This document shows positions 49,396-63,143 of a stretch of 64,000 bases of DNA, one piece after another (position 1 is the stretch's first letter; the number at the start of each line of letters is the position of its first letter). Source of the DNA: Tubulanus polymorphus (lineage: Eukaryota; Nemertea; Palaeonemertea; Tubulaniformes; Tubulanidae); the NCBI RefSeq assembly GCF_964204645.1, contig NC_134027.1, forward strand, positions 1,786,485-1,850,484. Reading direction: 5' to 3'. Position numbers and translations under genes: made by a program. The notes beneath the pieces are model-generated. The model was given only the letters and a program-made list of their open reading frames with translations, did not search any database and was not told the DNA's origin.

Positions 49396-52300
49396 CCCAT
49401 TTCTTTACATTTTTAATGAACTGCAAACATCTTTCAACACACAAGTGATGGGTGATATAACAGACAAATGTACAAGAAAAACATGATATTTTTAAACGTT
49501 CTTATATCGGTTTAGATTCCGCTCGATATTGACACCTGCAGTTGACCCTTCAATTTCATATGTTGAAAATGCCGTATATATCTTTGTGAATTCACTTAGT
49601 GAAATGAATTGATAAGATTATAGAGAAATCATGAACTGTTTTAAGATAGGGCTGGAGTGCACCGAGTATATGTGGACTGATCCGGTGAAACGTTGAATGT
49701 TATCCTAATAATCGTGTAGAGTGGTCATCTGTCACGTCGCTCGAATACAATTAATGGAGAAAAATCGTCGCGTAGATAATCAAAGTAGAGTCTCATTACA
49801 GGCCAATTATGCTTGCTTTTTACAAGCTGCAACAGCAGTGAAGTTTTCTGAGAATCGATTTTGTTTTTCATGACCGTAAAGAAAACCAATACACATCGCG
49901 CATGTTACGATAAAACGTTAAACCACAAACTTGAAGCGAAGCGAGTTAGTTCCCGACTGATTTCGTGTTAGTGAAAAAAAATGTATCTAGCTTAATATAA
50001 ATTCGATATTTATGATGTTATTACGGTGATTTCATTTTCATTCATCACAGCTTCTAGAACGAATTGTTCGGCCAATTATAGAGAGGCAAGGAAAAAAACT
50101 GACGTTGACAATCTTCGACAAAAATCAATGGCGGCGTCAATCTAACTGCGAGTCCAACAGTCTGGAAAACATGACTGCCTTCTGCGGGTGTTATTCAATA
50201 ACATGTTTACCGTGGGCGATCTCATCGGTCACGAATTGTTTTATTTACGCAAAGCTTGACTTATTCGGCGACATTTTTTTTCAAGCTACCGACAAACATT
50301 TTTTTTTGATACTGATAGATCTTGATATGAACCCAAGGCACAATAATCACCACTAATAAGACACTATTTCCGTCTTGTGACGGTGGTATAACGAGAATCC
50401 CACAATAATAACGGACTTTATTTGTTTCCGTTATGATTGTGGGCGGGATTCTCTTTTTTATGAGTGGAAAATATGAGTGGAAATAGCTGCTATGCGCGTA
50501 TGCTCATAGTGATTTGAGTTATTTTTCTATTAAGATATAAATCAGCTTATCACCTGTGATCGTGTATCGTGTATCGATAAAGATTGTTCATTTCATCTAT
50601 CGATTTCATATTTCCTATTCAATAACCCAGCCGTTCACGCAAACCAATAAACAAAATAATGACATTTTTAATTATTTATGATAAAGCTTCTCCGCTAGAT
50701 TTATCGCTTGGATAAATATAATTGAAACGAAAAAAAGATGGATTCGTTTGCTGTTCAGTTTTGTTTGAAATTGTGTGTTCTTGTGTCTATTCGGGGTCCT
50801 AGGAAACACTGAAAACTAATCTAACTACGACACAACTACAATTAACTTAATATGCATTCTTTACTATGCAGCAAATCCTAAAGGTTGCACAAAATGAAAC
50901 TGGCACATGGAAATTACAATCCCAAAACCGTGCTTCCATTGATTGAAAACAATTGAGGGTGTTTTTCACAAAATTATCAGTCATCATGCTGAGAAATGAG
51001 CTGATTTTAGACGATGTTATGAATGACTGACAGTGATAGAATATTGCGACGATACGTGACCGGTTCGACCGCTTTAAAAGACAACTGACCATGAAGTCAA
51101 GTAGAAGTCGATCATATCTCCGATAACAAGCCATGTTGCTCGTCATTTTTCAGTCGTAAAACATTGAAAATAAGTTGGTCGGTGACGCAAATCTTGTATT
51201 ATCAATAATCATCTTTTTTCCCACTGACGGAATCAGATTCCGTAAGATCCTCTTCCATGGTAACCGCTCCACATTTTATCGAGTTGCACACATGCAAAAT
51301 GTAAATACACAACTGCTTATATACGCTAAGTGAAATAAGACTACCATTCTGTGTTCGTGTCGTGGTTGATTTTTAGGACCGTAGAATGTGTTTTTTTTTT
51401 GTGTGCGCGTCATAAAACTACGAATAACCAACCATCCCTCCCGTGACAGATATCTTATAGACAAACACTCAACAGGGAACATCATTTGTCACGAATGCCA
51501 TGTTGTTCTTCTACGCTTAGCGTATTTGTGCGTAAGGTAACTTTCGTAGAAAATCGAAGGAGAATTGTGAGAACAGCCGTAGTGCTGGTGAAATTGTCAA
51601 ATACCGTGTATTTTTGTTATCAAGAACCCCGGTAGCCCAATACGTGTGTTATACTAAATAGAAGTATAGTTTAGAAGCACGCAGGTATCGTGAAACCTCG
51701 TACTTACAAACGCATTATACGCATAACGCATTGAAAACGTTTATTCTAAATAATCAACAGGGAATAGAAATCACTCGACTTTTCGGATTCTGACTAGAGA
51801 CTTGTTAGTATTTCAGGTGTTTTAAGGGAACAATAACGTTACTTATAAAAAGATGAATAATTGCATCCTGACAATTCCAGTAACCATTACCGGGCCCGTA
51901 TTATTATACGACTGTACTTGATGTGAATGTTTTACGAGTATGTTATCCCTTAGTGCTTCGGCCACCGTTCACGAAAGAACTAATTAAACAACCTGGCACA
52001 TCCGACATGCATTGCAATGCCCGGTACGAGATAATAAACCAACAGTCGCCATTTCATGGAAACATTGCCGGTGACACTAAACATGCGTCTTCCATGATTT
52101 ATAAAGCGGATAAGATGCGGTTCCGCTGATTTACACTCGGTAAACCTCGATATATCGGTGCGTAATTGTTCCCTGGTAACTCAGTCGTGCTAGTTCAGAT
52201 TGTAAACCGATAAAAACAACACACTTCGTGACGCTGTTCCGCACCAATGACCGACAAAGTATCGGTGTCTATTGAAAATCAAAAGGCTCCTATCGTATAA

Positions 52301-53908
52301 GCTATAGATCTTGCAGTAAGGAGCTACTAAGCCGCATCTTCTGCGTGAATCTGAGAATCATCATTTCGATTCTCAGTAATCGAACGCTACAATTTCGACG
52401 AGTCCGAATCGCTACAGCCCGATCTGTGTCAAGAGCGCAGCGCTCGGGTAACTGATGATAAACTCAACAGGCTTCATTAAACTAATCGTTTTAAGACATC
52501 AGATCTGACTGTAAAACGACCGAGGGATAAGTCGCGCTTTTCATTACGAAACGCATCCGGTTTAGAATGACTGAGCGTTAAATCTGTAGACATAGTCATG
52601 ATTGCCTTTTCGTCTGCCATTTCAAGGATATTTCCACACCAATCCCCCGATGGAGGGAAAAAAATTCTCGTCTGCAATCTAGAGAATTACGTGTATATTT
52701 TACAAGACGAATATTGATTGACGATATATAAATAAATTCAGCGATGAAATGTGTCGTCTTGGTTTTGATGAACGGGGTTTCGTGTATCTATAAATTCGGT
52801 TTTTGTCCCATCAAATGAAAAATGCTTATATCATGTATATGTCGTCCTGAAATCAGGCTCCTGTATATCCATTATCGAAAGTGATTTTGGACGTGTACTT
52901 TTCTTAAATACCAACTAGTGACGGACGCTGTAAACGGATTCCCGATGAAAATAACAAAGGCGAAAAATTTCCTTTCTACGAGGGCATTTGGCGTTAACCA
53001 CAAAAACCATTATCGTTAAGATATTTTGCAAAGAACTGTCGCAAGGATTTTAGATGAAAAGTTATTTGCTAAAACCGCTAATGCAATCATGACGGGCGCG
53101 TCGTGCACCCACTGTATAAATGTGATAAGTTTGCAAAAGCAATTCACTTTCCAAGTTAGATGGATGTACCGTTAAGTTCGCTTTGGAAGATAGCTAGATT
53201 GGATATCAGAATAATCGTTAAAGATCGCGAGAAAATATGACTGAATTGAAGATCAATTTAATTACTCTGTTGTAACTGAAGTATTCCTGAGAATGACAAT
53301 AAGGATTAAGTCGAATCGCGCGTCGAATCAGATATCAACTTAAGAAAGACTTTCAGACTTGTTTTTCTTTTGTATTACGCAATTTCATCTTATCTCAAAC
53401 AGATCGTGTTCAGTAGAATTCTCATGTGCGACATTATGAGAAAAAGATTCAATATTTATATTTCAAGATATATTCAAGATTTATATTTTCTAATTCGCAT
53501 CATAGAGTTAGTTGTATATCTCAGTTTATTTTACAGTTAATTAGGTTTGGTTTCAAGGTTTAAATCTAAGGCGATTCAAAGGCAGAACTTCGATTGGTTC
53601 AATTGATTCAACATCTGCAAATATATTTCCGGTAAAGAGAACAAATTGGGACGTTTATTTCCGCATCAAGTCTTTTTGATCAGTTAAGGCAGCGTCATTG
53701 ACTAATCATAGATTTTCTGTTATAATCTTTAATTAGATACCAAATTTACAAATTTGATCGCGTAAAGAAGGATTTTACTAATCAAAGAAACCTAGTTGGG
53801 AATCAGACAGAACCTATGAATATCTAACGTAACCTATACAACCTAATGTGTGTGTTAATGTGTGTCGTGAGCGCGGAGCCCACATAGGAGCTCTAGTCTC
53901 GGAGGCGG
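49396..53908. other. Intergenic, no gene seen
   Basis: Apart from the hairpin-containing repeat at 50393-50453 and a 9-bp inverted repeat (CTGAGAATC at 52351, GATTCTCAG at 52368) nothing stands out. Confidence 0.4.
50393..50453. repeat. AATCCCACAATAAT family, self-complementary copy
   Basis: GAGAATCCCACAATAATAAC at 50393 is answered at 50436-50453 by ATTGTGGGCGGGATTCTC in inverted orientation. A short foldback of the same family as 18615, 38955 and 58888. Confidence 0.7.
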
Positions 53909-53957
53909 TAGCCCGGCGAGGATTCGATCTCGGAACCTCTTGCGCTCGGCCACGCTA
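53909..53957 (-). repeat. tRNA-like fragment lacking an anticodon arm
   Basis: On the minus strand TAGCGTGG and CCGGGCTA can pair as an acceptor-like stem with one mismatch. Between them lie GGCCGAGCGC (D-arm/A-box-like) and CGAG-ATCGAATC-CTCG, a T-arm with a B-box-like core. Total length is 49 nt, too short for a cloverleaf. TCTC and GAGA further out could lengthen the stem. A SINE head or tRNA pseudogene is likely. Confidence 0.55.
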
Positions 53958-56900
53958 GCCGGGGAGACAGTGTTGACGCATTCGCCTGAACGTGGTGAAT
54001 TCACAGCGACCTAGTCATGAATAGAGCCATGCTTCAATGAATCTCACGAATTTGTTGTGACGTCATGATAGTGACGCGTGATGTGACTGATTGAGTAGAA
54101 CCACGAACAAACTATTTTGAGACGAGTTTAGTAACAGGTTTGTTTTGAAGGCTAAACGTAGACAAAGACCACTGTCGATGTTGTATAACATCGACCAATC
54201 TCACCTAATTGAAAGACAATAATATCTTCTAGAAGCGAGTCTAGCCGTTGGAGACTTTGCCCTTTAGATCGTACTTGTAAATCGTACACAAATCGAGCAG
54301 TTCATTGGGCTGGAATTCATGCAATTTGATGAGAATAAATTTGACTAACGCCCTAAAATCGAAACACGTTATGAAAAGTCTCACCAAAAATGATCATCCC
54401 GAATATTTTTAGCTTATACAAAATTACTAACATTTCTATTTTCTTTATGAGGCTAGAAAATTCGAACGTGGGCTTTTCCAGAAAATTTTTAGATTTTCCA
54501 ATCAAATCAAAATTTATATTTCGTACACGTTTCAAGTTTTGCATAAACAGTGAAACGAATTAAACTCGCGGATGGATTTCGGTTGGATGTAAAATGTCTG
54601 TAGTATATGATTTCAGTTTTTATTTATATATATATGTGTGTATATATGTCTATATGTCAACTCGTCAACTGAATTGCAAATCCAATCAGATGCAAATCTA
54701 CCAAATGACGAAATACCGACATTCCGGATTCAAACCTGATCGCTGCAATTGAATTATTCATAACGTCTCCCGCGTCGAGTTTAAGCGATTAAAATTGCGC
54801 TTCTGGCATTTTTGCATTTTATTCAGGTTTTTAATGAAGGCGTCGGTTGATTATCATTGTACACAAAATGTCGCGACGCGACGTTCGCTGTTCGAGGCAA
54901 GAATTCGAAATTTTTGCCGCGATCTGCAAGTCTGATCTGAACCTTTAAAAACTAAGGAATTCCCTAAGACGAGAAACGTAGCATTCTTTATCCGGTATCA
55001 TTACATATGTATATATCTATTGGTTGAAATTTTCAATGCCCGTTAATTCAGTTAACTCATAATTATAAGCCTGATGCTACGCTGAAATATTCTCTTCGTT
55101 ACAACTATTGACTGTGGTGCCTCAACTTATCAATTATATGCGCTTTTCAATGCTAGAATTGGAATCATATTACAGGTTTCAGACGCAGACCGCGTTACAA
55201 CTCAAGTTGAAATTGCAGCAGGATACAATTAGTTTGAAATTCACCGGGCAGAGGCACCTCCGGCTACGTCCATCGTAAATACTACGCAGGAAACTCATTC
55301 CACCGACTATTCAAGACTGTAATTTAACATACTTGTATCGACATTTAGTTCGTGAAGATACCTTCAATCAATTCGTCCTCGGCCGCATTCACCCAATCCG
55401 TATCAGCGACAAGTGGCCATTTTACGGTTCGCGGGGAATGGTGCTGTGTATGAGTTCACCGGGTTAAAATGCGAACCATCGGATAAATCTGCTCGCATTG
55501 ATTTATTCTTAAGGCTTCCACGAAGAAACCCGGCTAGAAATGGGAGCGAGGGAAAGAAGAGGTGAGCAAGCGGTTGAAAATTATCTAACTCCTTTTGAAT
55601 ACTCGGATCAGTTAAATAACGTTCGTTCCTTTAAAAACGGATGTAGGTAAACATGTACATTCTCTTGTAATCTTTATTGAGCGAATCGACAGCAAAGCGA
55701 AGCACCATCAGAATGTGTGTTCGGTAAGACGCTCAGTTCGCTTGAGCAGTTCGAGATTTCATTGATTACTCATCAAGACGCTTAATAACGGCCGATTATC
55801 ATATCGTTTGAAGTGCGCAAAAAGCGTCACAGCATCGGAAATCATTGTTTAAGAAGGTTGCGATTCCGATACGCTAGTCTATTCTCAATTCATAATGTGT
55901 TGATAAATCGATAGGACACTGCTAAGTTGGCGAGATGAAATTTCCGGGTGATTAGGAGAAGCGCAAAATTCGTATTGGCGTCGCCCCAGGGGTAATATAC
56001 GCATCCCGAGGTCCAAGTCAACAGATGAGGAGTTAGTCAGTGTTACGTCGGTGAAGCATCAGAGAATGCAGAATGACGGGTGATAAATCGAATCGGCGAA
56101 CCGTGGTAAACGTATGCAGGAATAGAAGATCATCGCCCTGCGATTATAAATCACTGTTGTTCCTATCTACGACACCTTGAATTCCATTATAAACGGCCTT
56201 AAACGGCAGAACTGATTTTTGAGAGTTGCATTACCTCTTATATAAAGAGGCGTAGTCAGCCTTCTGCGTGGGTTAGTCTTAACTAGAAAACGGACGGAAG
56301 GCTAAACCTACTACTTTATTTATGTAAATCTAAAATGAAATTGTAGATTCCCCGCGAGCAAATTCTACCTTCACTTTTTACAATGAAGAATCGAATATAG
56401 CAATGTTTTTCATCGGTCCCCTGAACTTCGTTGTAACGAGGTTCCACAGTATCTAATTGTTTTCTCAAAGAATGGAGCTTTTCTTCAGGACTAATCCAAC
56501 AAAACCCTACTTAGCTACGCTCATATCTAAAACACTGTGCACCTTTCTACCGCTAACAAGATTGGCTTGAAATAAGACATTTTGACACGTTAAAAAATAT
56601 GTAATTCACTGAAATAAACCGTAATTAATGATCTAAAGAGCGCGTCTCTTAGAGGATAACTTCCATGATAAGTCTCCGTATACGACGCGAAGTTAGACGA
56701 TGCTTTCACCGAGGTTAGACAGAGATCAATTCAGACGCCGGTCTATAGATTATATCGATTCATTAGAAAAAAAAAACTCCAAGACAAAAACCAGTGACAG
56801 AACATTCTCGTCAAGTTCAATACTCGCAATCCTCCTCAAGGCGATATTTATTTTCTTCGAATGTCACTCGACTAATAAATAATTAATACTTCTATTCTGG

Positions 56901-58887
56901 GAGAAATCGACGTCAATTTTATCGATCTGTTGACATTAATCGATGTATGTAATTATTTTTCGATGCATCGCACCACCCTGAAATGTCAAAATGAAAAATT
57001 ATCGTTTTTTGTATATTTCGTTTTTTTGTATGTCTTACACGTGTAACTGAAATCATACAAAATATGTGAAAATGGAATGTTGTACGCGGAATACATTCTT
57101 ACGATGACTGTTTAGTAGAACACTGACCGCGGTCAGCACTCAATTCAACGACCGGTCAGCACTCGACTCATATCGACGTAATTAGTCGACAAACGAGCTG
57201 CTTCATCTAATCATAAGTGTTTACACGTAATGACCGACGTATCTAACGATCAATTGAATACGAATACGAAAGTTCCCATAAACACTTTATGTTTTTTCGT
57301 CATTCTACGCACACTTATCCCGTAGTAGTAAAAGTTCGAACGCGAGTAACGCAAACACTTGAACATCATTCACAGAACTGCCGTGAATCACTTCAGAAAG
57401 TCTGAAAAAACTGGCGCTTTCTCAGTATTGAAGAATCTAATCTTTTTTCCTCAGTTTTCTCGCCTGATTTTCAGATGTGGTCTCGAAGCGTTTGCTCAGT
57501 TACGTTGATGGAGAATCACAGCGTTAATTCAACGTAGAATTTGTTAATTTACTAAGGCGGTTTGACGTCATGGCATCCTGGTTTTTAGAGGTGATAATCA
57601 CGTGAATTAGCGACGTCATATTACAACTAGTTTGGTTCAGCGCTACTTTAATATATTTGCTAGGTTCAAGGAATTAATCTTGGCGAGTTTATTTACGAGC
57701 AAAAGGTCTCAACTCGGATTATTGATTGCGCTGTGGGAAATAACCATCTTTCGTGAAGAGTCATTGCTACCTACCACGTTTAATTTCCTCATTGGTCTAG
57801 TTGTCAGGGTCTCTTCGACAAGGCTGCACAGAAATGGAAAAAGGAACGATGATATTCTGTCGAAGTTCACCGATACAAGTAACTTACGTATATTTCATTC
57901 GCAGGAGACGAAACTCTTTGTTTTCGATACAGTTTTAATTGAACCTATTCATAATGAGAATTCATTTTTCAAATTATTTTTGTGTGAGTGACTGTTGTGC
58001 TTAGAATAGCTGTTAGCTGATGGTTCGAAATCGTAATTAAATTAATTAGAATGCGGCAATTTACGAGAGGAAAGGGCTGTTCAAAATCTCGGCTCATTAA
58101 TTATTCCAGTGAGAAGGAGAGGAAACCCCTTCAATTGGGTTCAAAAGGAAACAGCTTCATAACGAAGCCTACAACCGATCTATAAGGTGTAGCCGCAGAC
58201 GGTATCATTCCTTACAAACGGACCGGTTTCAATATCATCTTTGCTGGAAATTTCAAATTAAATCCACATTATCAATGGTTCACTAACGTAAAATAACAAC
58301 TATTTGTGTCTAATTGAAATGCCGTTTTAGGCTGCTATGCTTTATAGTCACATAAAGGCCAAACAAGTCCGGCAGTAATCACGTGGTTCTAATCATGTCG
58401 CCGTTGTTTTTTTTTTCGTTGTTTACAATTTCAACACGGATCACCGGAAAATTCGACATAGAATAAACACGTCTAATTGGTGTAATGGACTGATTTGGGG
58501 TGGATCGTGGATGTAATAAAATAGGAAGCCAGCCAGACATGGGAATAAAACATGACGCTAAAATAGGACCATGCGCCATAAGGCAGGATATGTATTATTG
58601 AGTTAAGGATTATTCAAACATCTGTCTCCATCAGGACAATATTAGCAGTGTCAAACCATCGTATTATTAATCGCTTTCCGAGGCAAATGGACACGACCTA
58701 CTGGTGATAGAACACCTATATTATTGAAGAGTCGATGCTTTTACCGGCGGCCTTTATAACAACTAAATCGATCGAAGGAAATGTACAAACAGTTAGAACG
58801 TACTGTTTGTAGGAATGAGCTTGTTTTCTTTTACTGATTAACTGTCGATCGGTACAAAATAAATTACCATCAACTGATGATACCTTA

Positions 58888-59013
58888 AAAAATCCCATAA
58901 TAATAACGAAAAAAATGATCTCAAGTCCGAAAATGTTTCCATGAGCTAGTATTGTTTATTCGACTTTTTCAACTAATATTATAATAGTCATCATTAGGAA
59001 TACTTCAGTATCT
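58888..59013. mobile_element. AATCCCACAATAAT family, longer copy
   Basis: AAAAATCCCATAATAATAAC is followed by GTCCGAAAATGTTTCCATGAGCTA, interrupted only by minor changes relative to 38955-39002, then TTTATTCGAC and GTCATCATTAGGAATAC, the inverse of the 39281-39300 module. It gives the best view of the element end. Confidence 0.55.
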
Positions 59014-60360
59014 CTACGTATTGTCGTCTCAATACAGATATAGTGTTTTATCGATGCTAACGATCGACTGATGATCAAGAGAAATATATAGACAGTTTTA
59101 AGAACATTTTCCTTATCGCCAGCAATTTCTGAGAGAAGGCTGAACGAATGCTTGTTGCAAGATTAACTAGAATAACTCACAATTTCCCGACGGTTTTTCA
59201 TCATGTTTTTACATCACACAAATCTAAAATTGGTTACATTATTCACTGTATCTTCAGCGCGCCGCAAAATTGTGCCATTCATCAAAATATATTTCACTAA
59301 GGCTGCCAGATCTTTCCGTTGCCAGACCGTTCAACTTTCCTCTGAATAAACTGTGCATCATTCTAGCATTCCTGTAGCTGAGGAAAAGTGGAGATTATTG
59401 GAAAAACTCAAGTTTTACCAAAGTTTCGTACTTTGACTATTTCAAAGCGGGTCGGATATTTTTGAGCGACCGTGCGTGATTTTTTTTTCTTATCATCGGA
59501 ATTGTTTTTATCCCGGGGGAGGTTGTTTCGGATCTATCGGCTTCATTTTGCGATGATTTGATTTATCGTTTCGTATCGAGCCGAACCCGAAGAAAAGACT
59601 TCTCTGGTTGGTTAATCCTGCAGATATAGTTCGTTTCCGTGTGGCGTGAGAAATAAATGCAGCTTAACATCACGCGTAGCCTCAAACAGTTTAACGAGAC
59701 GCTAAGATTACCAACAGTCAATCCACATTTCATTGACCAAGCATTGCATGCGCAGGAGTCGTCTACCGTCACAAGTCGCGTTTCCTTTGTGAATAACGAA
59801 ATTTACTGACTTCACCCGCATCATGCGCAACTGCAGTTGATATTAATTTTCTTTCACTAAGGAATTATACAGTTTATGTTGCAGCTTTAACAAAAGTGGT
59901 AAGTACACGATGTTTGGTAGATGTTCGTACGACTTTGATGACGCACCGTAGGAAATTTTCGAAACCTAACATCTCTAGTGCACTTTAGTGAACAACATTT
60001 TGCAACAATTTTAATGATACGAAACAAAAAAACTAACAACGTTCGAAGCCTTAGAAAATGCGCGTCAATTTTCTTTGTGAATAGAATAAGACATTTTCGA
60101 CGATGACTTATGAATGAAACTAATGATGTTTAATTCGACGACATGATTATAGTTGAATCGCCCAGAAATATACCCTGTCTTTCGTTGTAAATTTTAATTT
60201 GTCCCGATGGAAGGATGAAAGATAAAGCGAGGAAGACTTTTACTTTACTGTCGTTCACTAAATCATTGAGGAATATAGCAAAAAACCATTAATCATACTT
60301 ACTTACTTATATACTATAGTCCTCGGTCAGTTAACATAACTTCACCGATATAATCTAGAC

Positions 60361-60460
60361 TAATCATAATCATAAGATGAATACAGTTTTGACAAAAGCT
60401 AATTCTTCTAATTCTTCAAATTTTCAGTTTTCATCTGAGCTAATCATAATCATGAGATAG
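60361..60460. repeat. 20-bp direct repeat, 80 bp apart
   Basis: TAATCATAATCATAAGAT at 60361 and TAATCATAATCATGAGAT at 60441, both preceded by a CT/GC-like junction. Probably a local duplication. Confidence 0.7.
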
Positions 60461-61942
60461 ACTTAAATTTTACTAGAGAAAATGTCAATTTTTTACTCAC
60501 ACTTCATATAATGTACAATCAATCGAACTTGCAATATGTGTTTTGATACAATTTGGTTACGGGTGGACATAATAGACAATATTCCCAGCCAACCACAATA
60601 ACAACATTTCCCCATCAATCAGCGACGGACTTAATGACATTTCTAACATTAACGTCGATTTAATTTACGTACATCGACTTACAATCAATATACACAAGGC
60701 TGATGAAATGCCGATGACCAATCATAAAACCAGTCAAAATCATCTGTAAAATCAACAATTTCAAATCGGGTTAGAATTGATCGAGAATATGCGTCGCGAA
60801 GCAAATTTCAAACGCAATTTATCTCTAAATCAATAGACATCGTTAAGAAATTCGTGCTGTGAATTGGATTCATGTTTACGAATCATTCCGGGTGATTTGG
60901 AGCTGATATTTTCAGCCTAGTCTCTACACATACATGTATTCACATATATATTGTATCATCACGAGGGAACTATCTATCAAAGTATTAAGCGAGGGAAATA
61001 AGACTTATTCGAGAAATGAAGTTGATATCCGACGCACAGAGCGATCGTACGTGTTCGAATTTTGATAAAATGCGGACAAATCGAATCTCAATAATTCAGC
61101 AATGAAATCGTGAGCGGACAATAAAATATTTGGCCAAATGTTCGCATCGTTTGAACCTAAGATATTTCCTGTTTACATAGATGTTTCATAGATTTGATGT
61201 ATTAAGATGCAAATCTCGACATGTATAAAGACAGTTCATATTTCAGTGCACCATGATTTTACTACGTGCGAACATAATATCAGATAAATTGTAAATTGTA
61301 TATGTATATCTAATGCTACCCCCTAACTGCTCTTGTCTAATTTCTCTTGAATTATTCATTACCTTTAATTGACAATTGATATCGATTTAAAAGGCACATC
61401 CATGGCGTACACAATGACGAAATGATCGTGTTACAACCGCACTCAATATTGATGATAGATTATCCGGTCATTAACGTTACTATGAAACTGTGTAACACCT
61501 CGTGACATATTGATATAGCGCAAGGAAGAACCATCGCACTAGTAAATGTAAAGCCGAGTTTTAACCATTGGTACGACGCGAAAAACATCTTTCAAAACAA
61601 ACCTGGGAGTCTGTTTTACAAATACGACTTGACATTTCATTACAGTTTCATCAGATATTGTTTTATTATGACTTGAAGCTTGAAGTCACTGCGTTCTGCA
61701 ACGACCCTCAGGTCCGCAAACTTTTGACTCGTATAAGCTCTAAATTTGTGCTGATCTAAACTATTAAGTGGATAACCTCGACTCGTTTCAGGTTCAATGA
61801 AACACCCAAAATATCGGCGGTTCATCAAAGTTTCAAGTTAATGACGAGTTTATGGATCGTCACGTGTTCCCTTCATTCGACACATACTTTTGGATTTTTA
61901 ACCCAATAGTTTAAGTGCTATTGAAATTTCAACCATTTTAAT

Positions 61943-62060
61943 TCTGGATCCAGATCCACAGTCATGAGTTAGAGATAACTCTGAGTTAAAGTTAGTTCAT
62001 TTTCAATGAGTTAACCCGGAGTCAAATCTTAACTCAGAACTGTGGAACTGGGTCCAGATC
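61943..62060. mobile_element. Foldback element, about 118 bp
   Basis: The left arm (CTGGATCCAGATCCACAGTC, ATGAGTTA) pairs imperfectly with the right arm (TAACTCAGAACTGTGG, ACTGGGTCCAGATC). The interior repeats GAGTTA/TAACTC several times. The right half is related to 28721-28755. Confidence 0.65.
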
Positions 62061-63099
62061 TTTTATCATGATAACAGGAACACAATTCGTCCTGATCGGT
62101 TTACATAAGAATATCGTCAGAAGAAACAGTTAATCTAGGTGTGATTTGAAACACGTTCAATGAAAATAGCATCAGATAGTTTTTTGATTACTATTCTACG
62201 TATAGCAGTAGCTGCGAAATTATTTCTAAAAACTTTTTTCTCATTTTCCCTCCAGGTTTCGTATGTAAATTGCAGGAAATTGTTTATTAGTGAAAATAGA
62301 ACGCATCGGTTTATAATCGCAGCTATTCTAGAGGCACGTTGTCGGCTGAATCCGACATTCTAATGTCATCTACAGCATCGATTGGATTATTACAGGCGCT
62401 CGGTTGCGACATTGTACAATGCGGTATAAGATTGTAATGAGATTATAGAATATTTAAGTCACACGCAGAGATGCGGATCTGCAGCTTCTGGAAATCTTAA
62501 CTACAACGAACTGTATGTTTTAAGGCTCAATCGTTAATTAAAAGACGAAATTGAAAATCGACGACCTTGATCGCTGAAAGGTTGTCGCGATATCGGAATA
62601 CCGTCTTCGCGTGATGGCGCATTATATCGGAAGATGAGAATATCGTAGAACTGGATGAAAACATTCATTTAGGATGAAAATGATATCCACAAAATTACAT
62701 CCCATGCGTCTACTTCAACCATGCTTCGATTAATTACGGAAGCTTTTAAAATTGCCGCTTTGCACGCAAAAATATTACATCCAACGACTAAGTTATTCAC
62801 GTGAAAGTGCTACGTGCATTAAAGTTGTTCGGCCGCTGACCCGGTGCAGCTTGGCCGTATTTACATCTAACACAAAGTCTATTAATTATTGGTTGACTCC
62901 ACTTAGGTCTTACTAACATCAATATGGCTGATCTGTTGTGGTAATTGTAATGTAAAATCGAAACTGAAATTGCCTATCATGTATGTACGGGCGTCACGAA
63001 ATTCACCGGAATATTTATAAAATCAGAGCTCGGTCGAATATAGTCAGGAAATATAAAGTCCCTTAGAAATCGCAGCTAAAAAATAATTATTTATAAAAT

Positions 63100-63143
63100 C
63101 CCAAGGATTTACCCCTAAAGCCCTTTAGGGGTAAATCCTTGGG
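63100..63143. repeat. Perfect 21-bp palindrome with 2-nt loop
   Basis: CCCAAGGATTTACCCCTAAAG, two Cs, then the exact reverse complement. Such perfect arms with almost no loop are rare by chance and could extrude as a cruciform. Confidence 0.92.

Noticed and set aside
56231-56262. TATA promoter (TATATAAA with nearby TCAGCC)
   Set aside because: The initiator-like sequence is only about 19 bp from the TATA, and no exon or donor follows.
57632-57991. 119-codon open frame, plus strand
   Set aside because: Hydrophobic stretches only, no recognisable family and no splice or promoter context.
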